37,987 nucleotides of DNA from VRUE01 sp044867925 (GTDB taxonomy: Bacteria > Actinomycetota > Thermoleophilia > Solirubrobacterales > 70-9): positions 1 to 37,987 of the forward strand of contig JBIOVV010000064.1 in assembly GCA_044867925.1 (NCBI GenBank), read 5' to 3'. The position numbers and the translations under genes were made by a program. This document shows, piece by piece, positions 18,675-25,936 of this stretch. The notes under the pieces are model-generated. The model worked only from the letters and a program-made list of their open reading frames with translations. It had not been told where the DNA came from and ran no database searches. Within the stretch, counting starts at the first letter, position 1; every line of letters begins with the position of its first letter.

Positions 18675-19384
18675 ACCGGCTCGGTCCTACCGCCTTCCAG
18701 CAGCTGCTTCTGGCGTTCGGTCGCTGTGTGGACGTAGCCGCAGATTTCTCCGACTGAGTCGGCGGTGACGAGCAGCTCCATGTCGGGAGGGGAGATCAGG
18801 GCGGTGTCGTCCAGCGCCTCGTCGATCCAGTCGAGCAGCGGTTCCCAGTGCTTGGAGTCGACGAGGATCGTCGGGAAGAGCTCGATGCGATGGGTCTGGA
18901 TCAGGGTGAGGCTCTCGAAGAGCTCGTCGAGGGTGCCGTAGCCGCCGGGGAAGATGACGAAGGCCCGCGCGTAGCGGACGAACATCAGCTTGCGGGCGAA
19001 GAAGTAGTGGAAATCCAGCGAGCGGTTGACGTAGGGGTTCATCTGCTGCTCGTGCGGCAGCTGGATATTGAGGCCGACCGAGAGGCCGCCGGCCTCGGCG
19101 GCGCCGCGGTTGGCCGCCTCCATCAGGCCGGGGCCACCACCGGTGATCACGGTGAAGCCGTCACGGGCAAGGCAAGCGGCGGTCTCACGGCAGAGCGAGT
19201 ACCAGGGGTGGCCTTCGGCGATGCGGGCCGAGCCGAAGACCGTTACGCCGTCTTCGACGTCGCGCATCGCGTCGAAGCCGCGGTCGACCTCCTCTTTGAT
19301 CCGCTCCAGCCGCCCCTCGTCCTCCTCCTCGAGATCGCAGGGAGAGCGGAGCAGCTCCCGATCGCGAGTCCCTCCACTGGCCAT
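18671..19384 (-). CDS. LOG-family nucleotide 5'-monophosphate nucleosidase (TIGR00730-like)
   Basis: Rossmann-fold protein of 237 residues. The LOG hallmark PGGYGTLDE (146-154) and nucleotide loop TGGGPGLMEAANRGA (81-95) are present, as is ARKLMFVRYARAFVIF. Family members release ribose 5-phosphate from nucleotide monophosphates; some make cytokinins, many act in nucleotide salvage. Genomes often label them lysine decarboxylase, which is wrong. The N-terminal 45 residues are charged and probably flexible. It is convergent with purH, the stops sharing CTAG; its link with purine metabolism is only positional. Confidence 0.88.
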   Translation of the reverse strand: MASGGTRDRELLRSPCDLEEEDEGRLERIKEEVDRGFDAMRDVEDGVTVFGSARIAEGHPWYSLCRETAACLARDGFTVITGGGPGLMEAANRGAAEAGGLSVGLNIQLPHEQQMNPYVNRSLDFHYFFARKLMFVRYARAFVIFPGGYGTLDELFESLTLIQTHRIELFPTILVDSKHWEPLLDWIDEALDDTALISPPDMELLVTADSVGEICGYVHTATERQKQLLEGGRTEPV

Positions 19385-19393
19385 CTGCTCTTT

Positions 19394-19546
19394 CTACCCG
19401 TTGGGCCGGCGATTCGTCTCAGGCTCCAGGTCGAACTGCACCTGCGGGGTCCATCGGGAGCCTCGTCGCCGGCGGTGTCCAAGTAGAACCTCATCGACCG
19501 TGCCGATCTTCTCGCCGTCGCTGGCGAGGACGTCGCGGCCACGCCA
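19394..19546 (-). pseudogene. PRC-barrel-like remnant
   Basis: Read from 19546 on the minus strand the frame gives WRGRDVLASDGEKIGTVDEV, a good match to the start of a PRC-barrel domain (G.dV..sDGekIG.V.eV). After that the frame turns Arg-rich and stops at 19394, while a shift by one base yields YLDTAGDEAP, the expected continuation. There is no start codon before WRGR (TAG lies two codons upstream). This suggests a PRC-barrel gene truncated at its start and frameshifted. The surrounding 19385-19608 gap holds nothing else I recognise. Confidence 0.4.
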
Positions 19547-19608
19547 CTCCTAAGCCTCCGTCATCCCGGCAGGGCCATCACCTCTCCTCATAGGCGTAAC
19601 TCGAGAAA

Positions 19609-19682
19609 TGCCCCCGACCGGATTCGAACCGGCGCCGCGCGGCTTAAAAGGCCGCCGCTCTAACCAACTGAGCTACAGGGGC
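19609..19682 (-). tRNA. tRNA-Lys (anticodon TTT)
   Basis: A complete 74-base cloverleaf: acceptor GCCCCTG/CGGGGGC, D-arm GCTC/GAGC, anticodon stem GCGGC/GCCGC with loop CTTTTAA (anticodon TTT), T-arm GCCGG TTCGAAT CCGGT with one G-U pair, discriminator A. CCA is not encoded. A TACCAT box on the minus strand (19698-19693) ends 10 bases upstream of the 5' end and is a likely -10. Confidence 0.96.
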
Positions 19683-19726
19683 AAGGCGATCAATGGTAAT
19701 CGGGCGCCGGGGAGTCGGGGGCGCGG

Positions 19727-20698
19727 TCAGGAAAGCTCGGGCAGGCCCTGCTCGGGGGTGGAGGCCTCGGCGTGGGTGCGGCGCGGGATGCGTCCGGCGC
19801 CGCCTGCCGCGTGCCCTGCCTCCACCCCGAGGCGCAGGGCGGTGGCCATCGCCACCGGGTCGGCGGCGCCGAAGATCGAGCTGGCCGCCATCACCGCGGC
19901 GCAGCCCAGCTCCATCGCCAGAGCCGCATCGGAGGCGGTGCCGATGCCGGCGTCGAGGATGACCGGGACGCTGGCACGCTCGGCGATGATCGCGATGTTG
20001 TACGGGTTGCGGATGCCGGCGCCCGAGCCGATCGGCGAGCCGAGCGGCATCACCGCGGCGCAGCCCGCCTCCTCGAGGCGGCGGGCGAGGATCGGGTCGT
20101 CGGTGGTGTAGGGAAGGACGGTGAAGCCCTCGCCGACCAGGGTCTCGGCCGCGTCGAGCAGCTCCACCGCGTCGGGGAAGAGGGTGCGATCGTCGCCGAT
20201 CACCTCGAGCTTGATCCAGTCGGTCTCGAACGCCTCGCGGGCGAGCCGGGCGGTGCTGACCGCATCGCGGGCGGTGTAGCAACCGGCGGTGTTGGGCAGG
20301 GCGACGAGGCCGAGGCGGTCGAGCACGTCGAGCACCGAGCCCTTGGCGTCGGGGTCGATGCGGCGCAGGGCGACGGTGACGATCTCGGCGCCGGAGGCCT
20401 CCAGCGCCTGCTCCATCTGCTCCAGCGAGCGAAAGCCGCCGGTCCCCGCGATCAGGCGCGCGGTCCAGGCCCGGCCCCCCAGCTCCCAGCCCTCGGCGCC
20501 GCCCTGGATCGCCGCCAGCACCTCGACCTTGCTGCCCTCGGCAAGCCGTGTCCGCTCCCACTCGCTGCGCGGGGCGACCTCGCCGTCGAGCGCGATGGCA
20601 ACGCCGCGCGCCTCGTCGGCGCCGACGACCGTAGCGGCATCGGCAAGCGTCGACCCCTCGGGGAGCTCCTGCGGCACACCATTCAGCTCAATCCTCAT
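19727..20698 (-). CDS. thiG: ThiS-ThiG fusion: sulfur carrier and thiazole synthase
   Basis: A 323-residue fusion. Residues 1-67 are a complete ThiS ubiquitin-like carrier (MRIELNGVPQELPEGSTLAD to VEVLAAIQGG) ending in the functional Gly66-Gly67. Residue 68 onward is thiazole synthase ThiG, a TIM barrel with Schiff-base Lys163 in DWIKLEVIGDD, PNTAGCYTARDAV, MPLGSPIGSGAGI and DAGIGTASDAALAME. ThiG makes the thiazole phosphate from deoxyxylulose phosphate, dehydroglycine and ThiS thiocarboxylate. In the fusion the diglycine is not C-terminal, so it must be cleaved or work in another way before sulfur loading. Its ATG overlaps the thiO stop (ATGA), so both are under the upstream TPP riboswitch. 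No thiF is in the window. Confidence 0.93.
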   Translation of the reverse strand: MRIELNGVPQELPEGSTLADAATVVGADEARGVAIALDGEVAPRSEWERTRLAEGSKVEVLAAIQGGAEGWELGGRAWTARLIAGTGGFRSLEQMEQALEASGAEIVTVALRRIDPDAKGSVLDVLDRLGLVALPNTAGCYTARDAVSTARLAREAFETDWIKLEVIGDDRTLFPDAVELLDAAETLVGEGFTVLPYTTDDPILARRLEEAGCAAVMPLGSPIGSGAGIRNPYNIAIIAERASVPVILDAGIGTASDAALAMELGCAAVMAASSIFGAADPVAMATALRLGVEAGHAAGGAGRIPRRTHAEASTPEQGLPELS

Positions 20699-21879
20699 CT
20701 GCCACCCCCACCAAGGCTGAGTTCCTCTTTTTCCGCGGCATACGCGACAAAACGGGAAGTCAGCGGCTCGGCGGCGGCTAGGGCCTCGGGGAGGGGGTCG
20801 CCGGCGACGACGCCGGCGACGGCATCGGCGGTGATCGGGGCGAGGAGGATGCCGTTGCGGTAGTGGCCACAGGCGAGGACGAGGCCGTCGAGGGCGCCGG
20901 GGCCGATCAGCGGCAGGTTGTCGGGCGTACCCGGCCGCAGGCCCGCCATCGCCTCGACCAGCTCCATCTCGGCAACCTCGGGCAGGAGGCGGTAGGCCTC
21001 GCGCAGCAGCTCGTGGACACCGCCGGCGGTGACCGTCGGGTCGAAGCCGCGCTCCTCGGTCGTCGCGCCGACGATCAGGCGACCGTCGGGTCGCGGCACG
21101 AGGTAGACCCGCTCGGAGGCGACGATCCGCTCACAGGGGGCGCTGCCGTCGAGCGAGCGCAGCTCGAGGATCTGCCCCTTGACCGGGCGCACCGGCGGGC
21201 AGGCGCCCGCGGGCAGCCAGCCGTCGACCCCCGACCAGGCGCCACCGGCGAGGACTACCGTGGCGGCCCGCAGCTCCTCGCCCGCAGCGGTGCGCACGCC
21301 CTCGATCCGCTCGCCGGCCAGCAGCGGCGCGACCACGTCGGTGTTGGCGCGCACCTCGACGCCGGCGGCGGCCAGCACCGCGAGCAGGGCGGCGGTCATC
21401 CGGCGCGGATCGATCGCCGCCTCGTCCGGCGCGTGAACGCCGCCGTTGAAGGACGGGGTCAGACCGGGCTCGAGCTCGCGGCAGCGGCGCGGCGGCAACC
21501 ACTCGGCGCCGAGGCCCAGCGAGCGCTGCAAGTCGTGGACTCGGCGCAGCTCGGCGGCCTCGTCGCGATCGAGGGCGACGTGCAGGGCGCCGTGGCGGGC
21601 GTAGCCGGTGCCGATCTCGGCTGCGGCCTCGAGCTCGGCGACGAAATCGGGGTAGCGCGCGGCTGCCGCGACCGTCATCTTCAGCAGCTCCGGCTCGCCG
21701 AAGGCGAGCTCGCCGATCGGCGCCAGCATGCCGGCGGCCACCCGGGTCGCGCCGGCCGGGGGCTCGGCCCGATCGAGGACGAGGACGTCGGCGCCGCGCT
21801 GGACGAGCCGCCAGGCGCAGCAGAGACCGATCGCCCCGCCGCCGACGATTACCGCGTCATAGCTGCCTCTGTCGCTCAA
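20695..21879 (-). CDS. thiO: Glycine oxidase ThiO
   Basis: FAD-dependent amino-acid oxidase that turns glycine into the dehydroglycine needed by ThiG. The N-terminal dinucleotide fold is YDAVIVGGGAIGLCCAWRLV; further motifs are PPAGATRVAAGMLAPIGE, RPVKGQILELR and, near the C-terminus, GHYRNGILLAPITADAV. I place the start at TTG 21879 (MSDRGSYDAV..., 394 residues). The in-frame ATG at 21897 lies inside the TPP riboswitch (its GGTAATGCC segment), whereas TTG 21879 has GGAGG (21889-21885) six bases upstream. That site is next to the closing part of the riboswitch, so ligand binding can hide it. The stop overlaps the thiSG start. Confidence 0.92.
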   Translation of the reverse strand: MSDRGSYDAVIVGGGAIGLCCAWRLVQRGADVLVLDRAEPPAGATRVAAGMLAPIGELAFGEPELLKMTVAAAARYPDFVAELEAAAEIGTGYARHGALHVALDRDEAAELRRVHDLQRSLGLGAEWLPPRRCRELEPGLTPSFNGGVHAPDEAAIDPRRMTAALLAVLAAAGVEVRANTDVVAPLLAGERIEGVRTAAGEELRAATVVLAGGAWSGVDGWLPAGACPPVRPVKGQILELRSLDGSAPCERIVASERVYLVPRPDGRLIVGATTEERGFDPTVTAGGVHELLREAYRLLPEVAEMELVEAMAGLRPGTPDNLPLIGPGALDGLVLACGHYRNGILLAPITADAVAGVVAGDPLPEALAAAEPLTSRFVAYAAEKEELSLGGGGR

Positions 21880-21965
21880 GCTTGCCTCCGCCGGCATTAC
21901 CCGGATCAGGTCCAGACGGTCGGTGACCTCGCTGCCACCCTCTCAGCCTCGTGGGCTCCCGTACA
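21880..21965 (-). ncRNA. TPP riboswitch (THI element)
   Basis: On the minus strand the conserved core is clear: GGGAGCCC, then GGCTGAGAGGGTGGC (CTGAGA at 21946-21941), then GACCGTCTGGACCTGAT (GACCTGAT at 21912-21905), then GGGTAATGCCGGCGGAGG (21903-21885). This is the standard thiamin-pyrophosphate aptamer. A -10 box TAGCAT (21977-21972) would start the RNA at about 21965. The thiO ribosome-binding site GGAGG lies at the 3' end of the aptamer and no terminator hairpin follows, so control is most likely at translation initiation. Confidence 0.95.
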
Positions 21966-21995
21966 CCACCGATGCTACAGAGCGATACTTCGGGG

Positions 21996-22682
21996 GTGAG
22001 CTTGGCACCACCCGAGGGCGAGGGACCGCTGCGCCGCGAGCGCCTGCGCACCGCGCGCCTCTACTTCTGCTGTGAGGCACGGCCCGGTGGCGCCGATCCC
22101 GAGCCGCTCCTGGCCGCGGCGCTGCGCGGCGGCGTCGACATCGTCCAGCTGCGCGAGAAGTCGCTGCCGCGACGCGAGATCGAGCTCGCCGCACAGACCT
22201 TCCGCCGCCTCTGCGACACCTATAGCGCCCTCTTCGTCGTCAACGACGATCCCGACCTGGCGCGGACCTGCGACGCCGATGGCGTCCACGTCGGCCAGGA
22301 GGACATGGGCGTCGAGGAGGTGCGGGCGGCAGTCGGCACCGATGCGATCGTCGGCCTCTCGACCCATTCAGAGGGGCAGGTCGCCGCATCTGCCGAGGCA
22401 CCGGTCGACTACATAAGCGTCGGGCCGATCTGGGAGACGCCGACCAAGGAGGGACGGCCCGCTGTCGGTCTCGGCCTGATCTCGCGCGCCGCGGCGAAGG
22501 CTCCCCATCCCTTCTTCGCGATCGGCGGGATCGACCCCGGCAACGCCGGTCAGGTGGTCGAGGCGGGCGCCAGGCGGCTCTGCGTGGTGCGGGCTATCCG
22601 CGATGCCAATGACCCCGCCGCGGTAGCCACGGCGCTGCGGGGCGCCTTCGCCTCGGTTGGAGAGGCGGCTCCCGGTGGCTGA
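21996..22682 (+). CDS. thiE: Thiamine-phosphate synthase ThiE
   Basis: Joins hydroxymethylpyrimidine diphosphate and thiazole phosphate to give thiamine phosphate; TIM barrel of 228 residues from GTG 21996. Motifs: VQLREKSLPRREI, FVVNDDPDLA, DGVHVGQEDMG, DYISVGPIWETPTK and AIGGIDPGNAGQV. The upstream in-frame ATGs at 21951 and 21972 would begin within or beside the divergent riboswitch promoter. GTG 21996 lies 6 bases behind GATACT (21984-21989), a plausible leaderless -10, so I prefer it, but an earlier start is possible. It is divergent from thiO and not under the riboswitch. Confidence 0.9.
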   Translation: MSLAPPEGEGPLRRERLRTARLYFCCEARPGGADPEPLLAAALRGGVDIVQLREKSLPRREIELAAQTFRRLCDTYSALFVVNDDPDLARTCDADGVHVGQEDMGVEEVRAAVGTDAIVGLSTHSEGQVAASAEAPVDYISVGPIWETPTKEGRPAVGLGLISRAAAKAPHPFFAIGGIDPGNAGQVVEAGARRLCVVRAIRDANDPAAVATALRGAFASVGEAAPGG

Positions 22683-23172
22683 CCAGCCGCGCAAGCGCAA
22701 GCAGCGCGGCGCCTCGCCGACCCCGCGCGAGCGCATGGAGCGCGGCTACGCCCGCGCCGAGGAGCGCAATCAGGAAGCACGCGAAGCACTCGATCCGCTG
22801 GCCGACGGCGAGCGGCCGCTGGTGGTCACGATCGGCGCCGTGATCTCCGCCGTGATCGCCGTCTCGATCGTCGTCAGCTATCTCGCCGGCGCCGAGGTGG
22901 GTGGCGAGAAACCGCGCCTCCTCCAAGTGCTGGCGCCGGCCCTGCTGACCGGGATGATGGCCTGGGGCATGTGGCGCGCCCGCTACTGGGCGGTGCTCGG
23001 CTTTCAGCTGATCCTCGTCTTCCTCATCTTCAGCGCCGTCTACGGCCTGGCCCTGCAGGCGGCGACGATCGGCCAGGTGCTCGCGACCCTCGCTCTGCTC
23101 GCCGTATCCGGAACCTTCTTCTGGCTGATGGTGAAGGCGATGGCGCGGATACAGATGCCGACGCGCGAGTAA
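22675..23172 (+). CDS. Small four-helix membrane protein, unknown function
   Basis: A 165-residue protein. Residues 1-45 are a charged cytoplasmic-looking segment (RKRKQRGASPTPRERMERGY, then ARAEERNQEAREAL). Four hydrophobic segments follow: about 49-68, 80-97, 103-125 and 131-153. I do not recognise the family. GTG 22675 overlaps the thiE 3' end by 8 bases and has GGAGAGG (22659-22665) upstream; a TTG at 22657 in frame is less likely. Coupling to thiE may be only positional: a thiamine-related role is a guess. Confidence 0.75.
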   Translation: MADQPRKRKQRGASPTPRERMERGYARAEERNQEAREALDPLADGERPLVVTIGAVISAVIAVSIVVSYLAGAEVGGEKPRLLQVLAPALLTGMMAWGMWRARYWAVLGFQLILVFLIFSAVYGLALQAATIGQVLATLALLAVSGTFFWLMVKAMARIQMPTRE

Positions 23173-23187
23173 CTCTCAGCCGTTCTA

Positions 23188-23193
23188 TAGGCT
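23188..23193 (+). promoter_or_regulatory. Predicted -10 box of lpdA (leaderless)
   Basis: TAGGCT lies in the 28-base gap before lpdA and ends 7 bases before the GTG start, so the transcript probably begins at the start codon. Confidence 0.5.
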
Positions 23194-23200
23194 GGAGCGA

Positions 23201-24568
23201 GTGGCAGATTCCTTCGACGTGATCGTCATCGGCGGGGGCCCGGGCGGCTACGTCGCCGCGATCCGTGCCGCCCAGCTGGGCAAGAAGACCGCGGTGGTCG
23301 AGCGCGACAAGGCCGGTGGGCGCTGCCTCAACTACGCCTGCATCCCGGCCAAGACCGTGCTGCGCACGGCGGAGATCTACGAGCAGGCGCGCGAGGGCGC
23401 CGAGCTCGGCGTCGTCGCCAAGGACGTCTCGGTCGACTGGGAGGCGCTGGGCAAGCGCCGCTCCGACGTCTCCGAGTCGCTCTCCAGCGGCGTCAAGATG
23501 CTCTGGGACAAGAACAAGATCACCCAGATCGAGGGCGAGGGATCGCTGACCCCCGAGGCCAACGTCAAGGTCGGCGACGACGTCTACGAGGCGGGCACGG
23601 TCGTGCTGGCCACGGGCTCGGTTGCCCTGCCGATTCCCGGGGTCGAGTTCGGCGGGCGCGTCGTCGACACCTGGGGCGCCTGGTCGCTGCCCGAGCAGCC
23701 GCGGAAGATCGCCGTCGCCGGCGCCGGCGCCTCCGGCTGTGAGATCGCCTCCGCCTACGGCCGCTTCGGCACCGAGGTCGTCCTGATCGAGATGCTCGAC
23801 CAGATCCTCCCCGCCGAGGACAAGGACATGGCGCGGGTGGTCGAGCGCGCCTTCAAGAAGCAGAACGTGACGATCTCGACCGGCACGCCGGTCAGCGACG
23901 TCGAGGCCGGCGAGAGCTCGGTCAAGCTCAGCTACGGCGAGGAGACGATCGAGGTCGACTACCTCTGCATCGCCGGCGGGCGGGCGCCCGACGTCGAGGC
24001 ACTCGGGCTAGAGGGCGCCGCGGTCGAGCTGGCCGAGGGCGGCAAGGTCAAGGTCGACGAGTACAACCGCACCTCGAACCCCAAGGTCTACGCGATCGGC
24101 GACTTGGTCAACGCCAAGGCGCTCGCCCACAAGGCCTCCGAGGAGGGCGTCGTCGCGGTCGAGCACGCGGCGGGAGAGCCGGCCCACCCGGTCGACCAGA
24201 ACCTCGTCGCGGGGGCGACCTTCTGCCATCCGCAGGTGGCCAGCGTCGGCCTCACCGAGGCCGCGGCCAAGGAGGCCGGGCACGACGTCAAGGTCGGCAA
24301 GCAGAAGCTCGGCGGCGTCGGCGGCGCCACCGTCTACGACGACAGGGACGGCCTGGTCAAGCTCGTCGTCGACTCCAAGTACGGCGAGCTGCTCGGCGCC
24401 CACATCGTCGGCAACCGCGCCTGCGACATGATCGCCGAGCTGGTCGCGACGATGGCGCTCGAGGGCGGCTACCAGGAGCTGGCCCAGATCGTCCACCCCC
24501 ACCCGACGATCTCCGAGGCGATTCTCGACGCCGCCCGGGCGGTCGACGGCTGGGCGATTCACGCCTGA
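23201..24568 (+). CDS. lpdA: Dihydrolipoyl dehydrogenase (E3)
   Basis: FAD-linked disulfide reductase that reoxidises the dihydrolipoyl group of the pyruvate dehydrogenase complex with NAD; 455 residues. FAD loop VIGGGPGGYVAAIRAAQLG (9-27); redox pair Cys42/Cys47 in GGRCLNYACIPAKTVL, a slight variant of the usual GGTCLNxGCIPSK; NAD loop VAGAGASGCEIASAYGRFGT; second FAD motif VYAIGDLV; C-terminal catalytic HPHPTISE (432-439). It precedes pdhABC by about 1.4 kb, with a toxin-antitoxin pair and a DsbA-like gene between. GTG start without a Shine-Dalgarno site. Confidence 0.95.
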   Translation: MADSFDVIVIGGGPGGYVAAIRAAQLGKKTAVVERDKAGGRCLNYACIPAKTVLRTAEIYEQAREGAELGVVAKDVSVDWEALGKRRSDVSESLSSGVKMLWDKNKITQIEGEGSLTPEANVKVGDDVYEAGTVVLATGSVALPIPGVEFGGRVVDTWGAWSLPEQPRKIAVAGAGASGCEIASAYGRFGTEVVLIEMLDQILPAEDKDMARVVERAFKKQNVTISTGTPVSDVEAGESSVKLSYGEETIEVDYLCIAGGRAPDVEALGLEGAAVELAEGGKVKVDEYNRTSNPKVYAIGDLVNAKALAHKASEEGVVAVEHAAGEPAHPVDQNLVAGATFCHPQVASVGLTEAAAKEAGHDVKVGKQKLGGVGGATVYDDRDGLVKLVVDSKYGELLGAHIVGNRACDMIAELVATMALEGGYQELAQIVHPHPTISEAILDAARAVDGWAIHA

Positions 24569-24587
24569 GCGGGCTCGCTTCGCTGAG

Positions 24588-25004
24588 CTAACCCTGACCG
24601 GGCAGCTCGACCGTCCCGATCCCCATGCTCGTCGCGGTTTTGAGGACATCGGGATCGGCGGTAGCGATTCGGTCGCCTGGCTGAGCTGAGGCGAGCAGGA
24701 TCACATCGGCGAGGGAAAGTGGGCTGCGAGAGCGGTGGTAGTGCTCCACTCGTAGTTCGCCGGCGCGTCGAGCGAGCTGCTCATCAAGCTGGACTACGGA
24801 CAGCGTGGTGGCAAAGAGGCCCTCGATGACATCGGAGACCCGGTGTATGGGTAGGCCGTGGACTCGCTCCGCAACATCGAACACCTCGACAAGGTTGGCC
24901 GTCGCAATCGCGGTCTTCCCGTCTCTCAGGATCGCCCGCACCTTCTCCTGCGCCGGCCCGCCGATTACGTAAGCGATCAGCGCATAGGCGTCTAGGAGAG
25001 CCAC
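24588..25004 (-). CDS. PIN-domain toxin (VapC-like)
   Basis: A 138-residue PIN-domain ribonuclease. The acidic active-site residues are visible: Asp5 (LLDAYALIAYV), Glu40 (ANLVEVFDVA), Asp100 (SLADVILLASA) and Asp117 (IATADPDVLK). As a VapC-like toxin it would cut a tRNA or rRNA when freed from its antitoxin. The GTG start at 25004 lies inside the antitoxin gene (13-base overlap, antitoxin first), the usual order. It is convergent with lpdA. Confidence 0.87.
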   Translation of the reverse strand: MALLDAYALIAYVIGGPAQEKVRAILRDGKTAIATANLVEVFDVAERVHGLPIHRVSDVIEGLFATTLSVVQLDEQLARRAGELRVEHYHRSRSPLSLADVILLASAQPGDRIATADPDVLKTATSMGIGTVELPGQG

Positions 25005-25282
25005 GGGAATTCCCGGCGTTCGCGCCTTTCCATCGCGATACGGTCGTCCTCCCGGGCGATGCGGCGCAACTCTGCGAGGTCGATGTGGCCGAACTCCTCG
25101 GCCAAAGCCCCTGCTGCGGCGTCGATCGGATCGTCGGGAGCGGGCCTGAAGACGATCTCCTCGCCTCGGTCCTCGAGCGTCACGGTCTTCGTCCCCCAGC
25201 GCTTGCGGATCGGCGCCGGAATCGAGACCTGACCGCCCTTGCTGATTTTCATGCGCTTCTTCATGAGCATTGAAATTACCAT
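24992..25282 (-). CDS. AbrB/MazE-type antitoxin
   Basis: A 96-residue antitoxin. The N-terminal swapped-hairpin DNA-binding fold is seen in MKISKGGQVSIPAPIRKRWG (11-30) followed by TKTVTLEDRGEEIVFRP. The C-terminal half is acidic and helical and should wrap the PIN toxin. ATG 25282 has GAGGAG four bases upstream; in-frame ATGs at residues 5, 7 and 11 are alternatives. It most likely binds its own promoter to regulate the pair. Confidence 0.85.
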   Translation of the reverse strand: MVISMLMKKRMKISKGGQVSIPAPIRKRWGTKTVTLEDRGEEIVFRPAPDDPIDAAAGALAEEFGHIDLAELRRIAREDDRIAMERRERREFPWLS

Positions 25283-25317
25283 GAGGCTCCTCACGCAGTG
25301 GCGGATGCATCTGCGCA

Positions 25318-25323
25318 TAAGGT
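25318..25323 (+). promoter_or_regulatory. Predicted -10 box of DsbA-like gene (leaderless)
   Basis: TAAGGT ends 6 bases before the GTG start of the DsbA-family gene; the same hexamer stands before pdhA. Confidence 0.45.
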
Positions 25324-25329
25324 CTGGCC

Positions 25330-25926
25330 GTGGCCGATCCTCTCCCCCGCGCGACCTTCTACTTCGACCTCGGCTCGCCCTACGCGTACCTGACGGCGGA
25401 GCGGGTCAGCGGGCTCTTCACCGAGGCGGGGCTCGAGCAGCCGGAGTGGCAGCCGATCCTCCTCGGCGGGCTGTTTCGGCACTTCGCCCGGAGCTCTTGG
25501 GGCCAAGGGCCGGAGCGAGGGGCGGGGATGGCCGAGGTGGAGCGCCGCGCCGCCGAATACGGGCTGCCGCCGCTGGCCTGGCCCGAGCCATGGCCGGGCA
25601 ACATGCTGACGGCGATGCGGGCGGCGACCTTCGCCAAGCAGACCGGGCGCACCGTCTCCTTCTCCCTCGCCGCCTTCCGCCAGGCCTTCGTCGCCGGGCG
25701 CGACCTCGGCGAGGTCGACAACGTGCTGATTGCGGCAGCCGCCTGCGAGCTGCACCCCAAGGCGCTGCTCAAGGCGGTCGAAACCGACGGCGTCAAGAAC
25801 GCCCTGCGCGAGGCGACCGAACGGGCCGCCGAGCTGGGGGTCAGCGGCGTCCCCTCGCTGGTCGTCGACGGCGAGGTCTTCTGGGGCGACGACAGAGTCG
25901 AGGAGGCGGTCGCCGCGGCTAGCTAA
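25330..25926 (+). CDS. DsbA-family/2-hydroxychromene-2-carboxylate isomerase-like protein
   Basis: A 198-residue thioredoxin-fold protein of the DsbA/GST-kappa group. The N-terminus FYFDLGSPYAYLTAERV has Ser where DsbA has the CXXC pair, as in 2-hydroxychromene-2-carboxylate isomerase and GST-kappa, so disulfide exchange is unlikely. The cis-Pro loop is GVSGVPSLVVDGEVFWGDD. No signal peptide, so it is cytoplasmic. The likely role is a glutathione- or thiol-dependent isomerase; the substrate is unknown. The TAA stop forms part of the predicted pdhA -10 box. Confidence 0.85.
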   Translation: MADPLPRATFYFDLGSPYAYLTAERVSGLFTEAGLEQPEWQPILLGGLFRHFARSSWGQGPERGAGMAEVERRAAEYGLPPLAWPEPWPGNMLTAMRAATFAKQTGRTVSFSLAAFRQAFVAGRDLGEVDNVLIAAAACELHPKALLKAVETDGVKNALREATERAAELGVSGVPSLVVDGEVFWGDDRVEEAVAAAS

Positions 25927-25929
25927 GGT
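25924..25929 (+). promoter_or_regulatory. Predicted -10 box of pdhA (leaderless)
   Basis: TAAGGT, whose first three bases are the stop codon of the upstream gene, ends 7 bases before the pdhA ATG. This would give the pdhABC operon its own leaderless start. Confidence 0.5.
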
Positions 25930-25936
25930 GGCCACA

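Noticed and set aside
20863..21999. A 378-codon plus-strand frame over thiO
   Set aside because: Antisense shadow of thiO and of the riboswitch region; no recognisable domain.
24569..24587. Intrinsic terminator between lpdA and the PIN toxin gene
   Set aside because: The short GAGCG/CGCT pairing is weak and no T-run follows on either strand.
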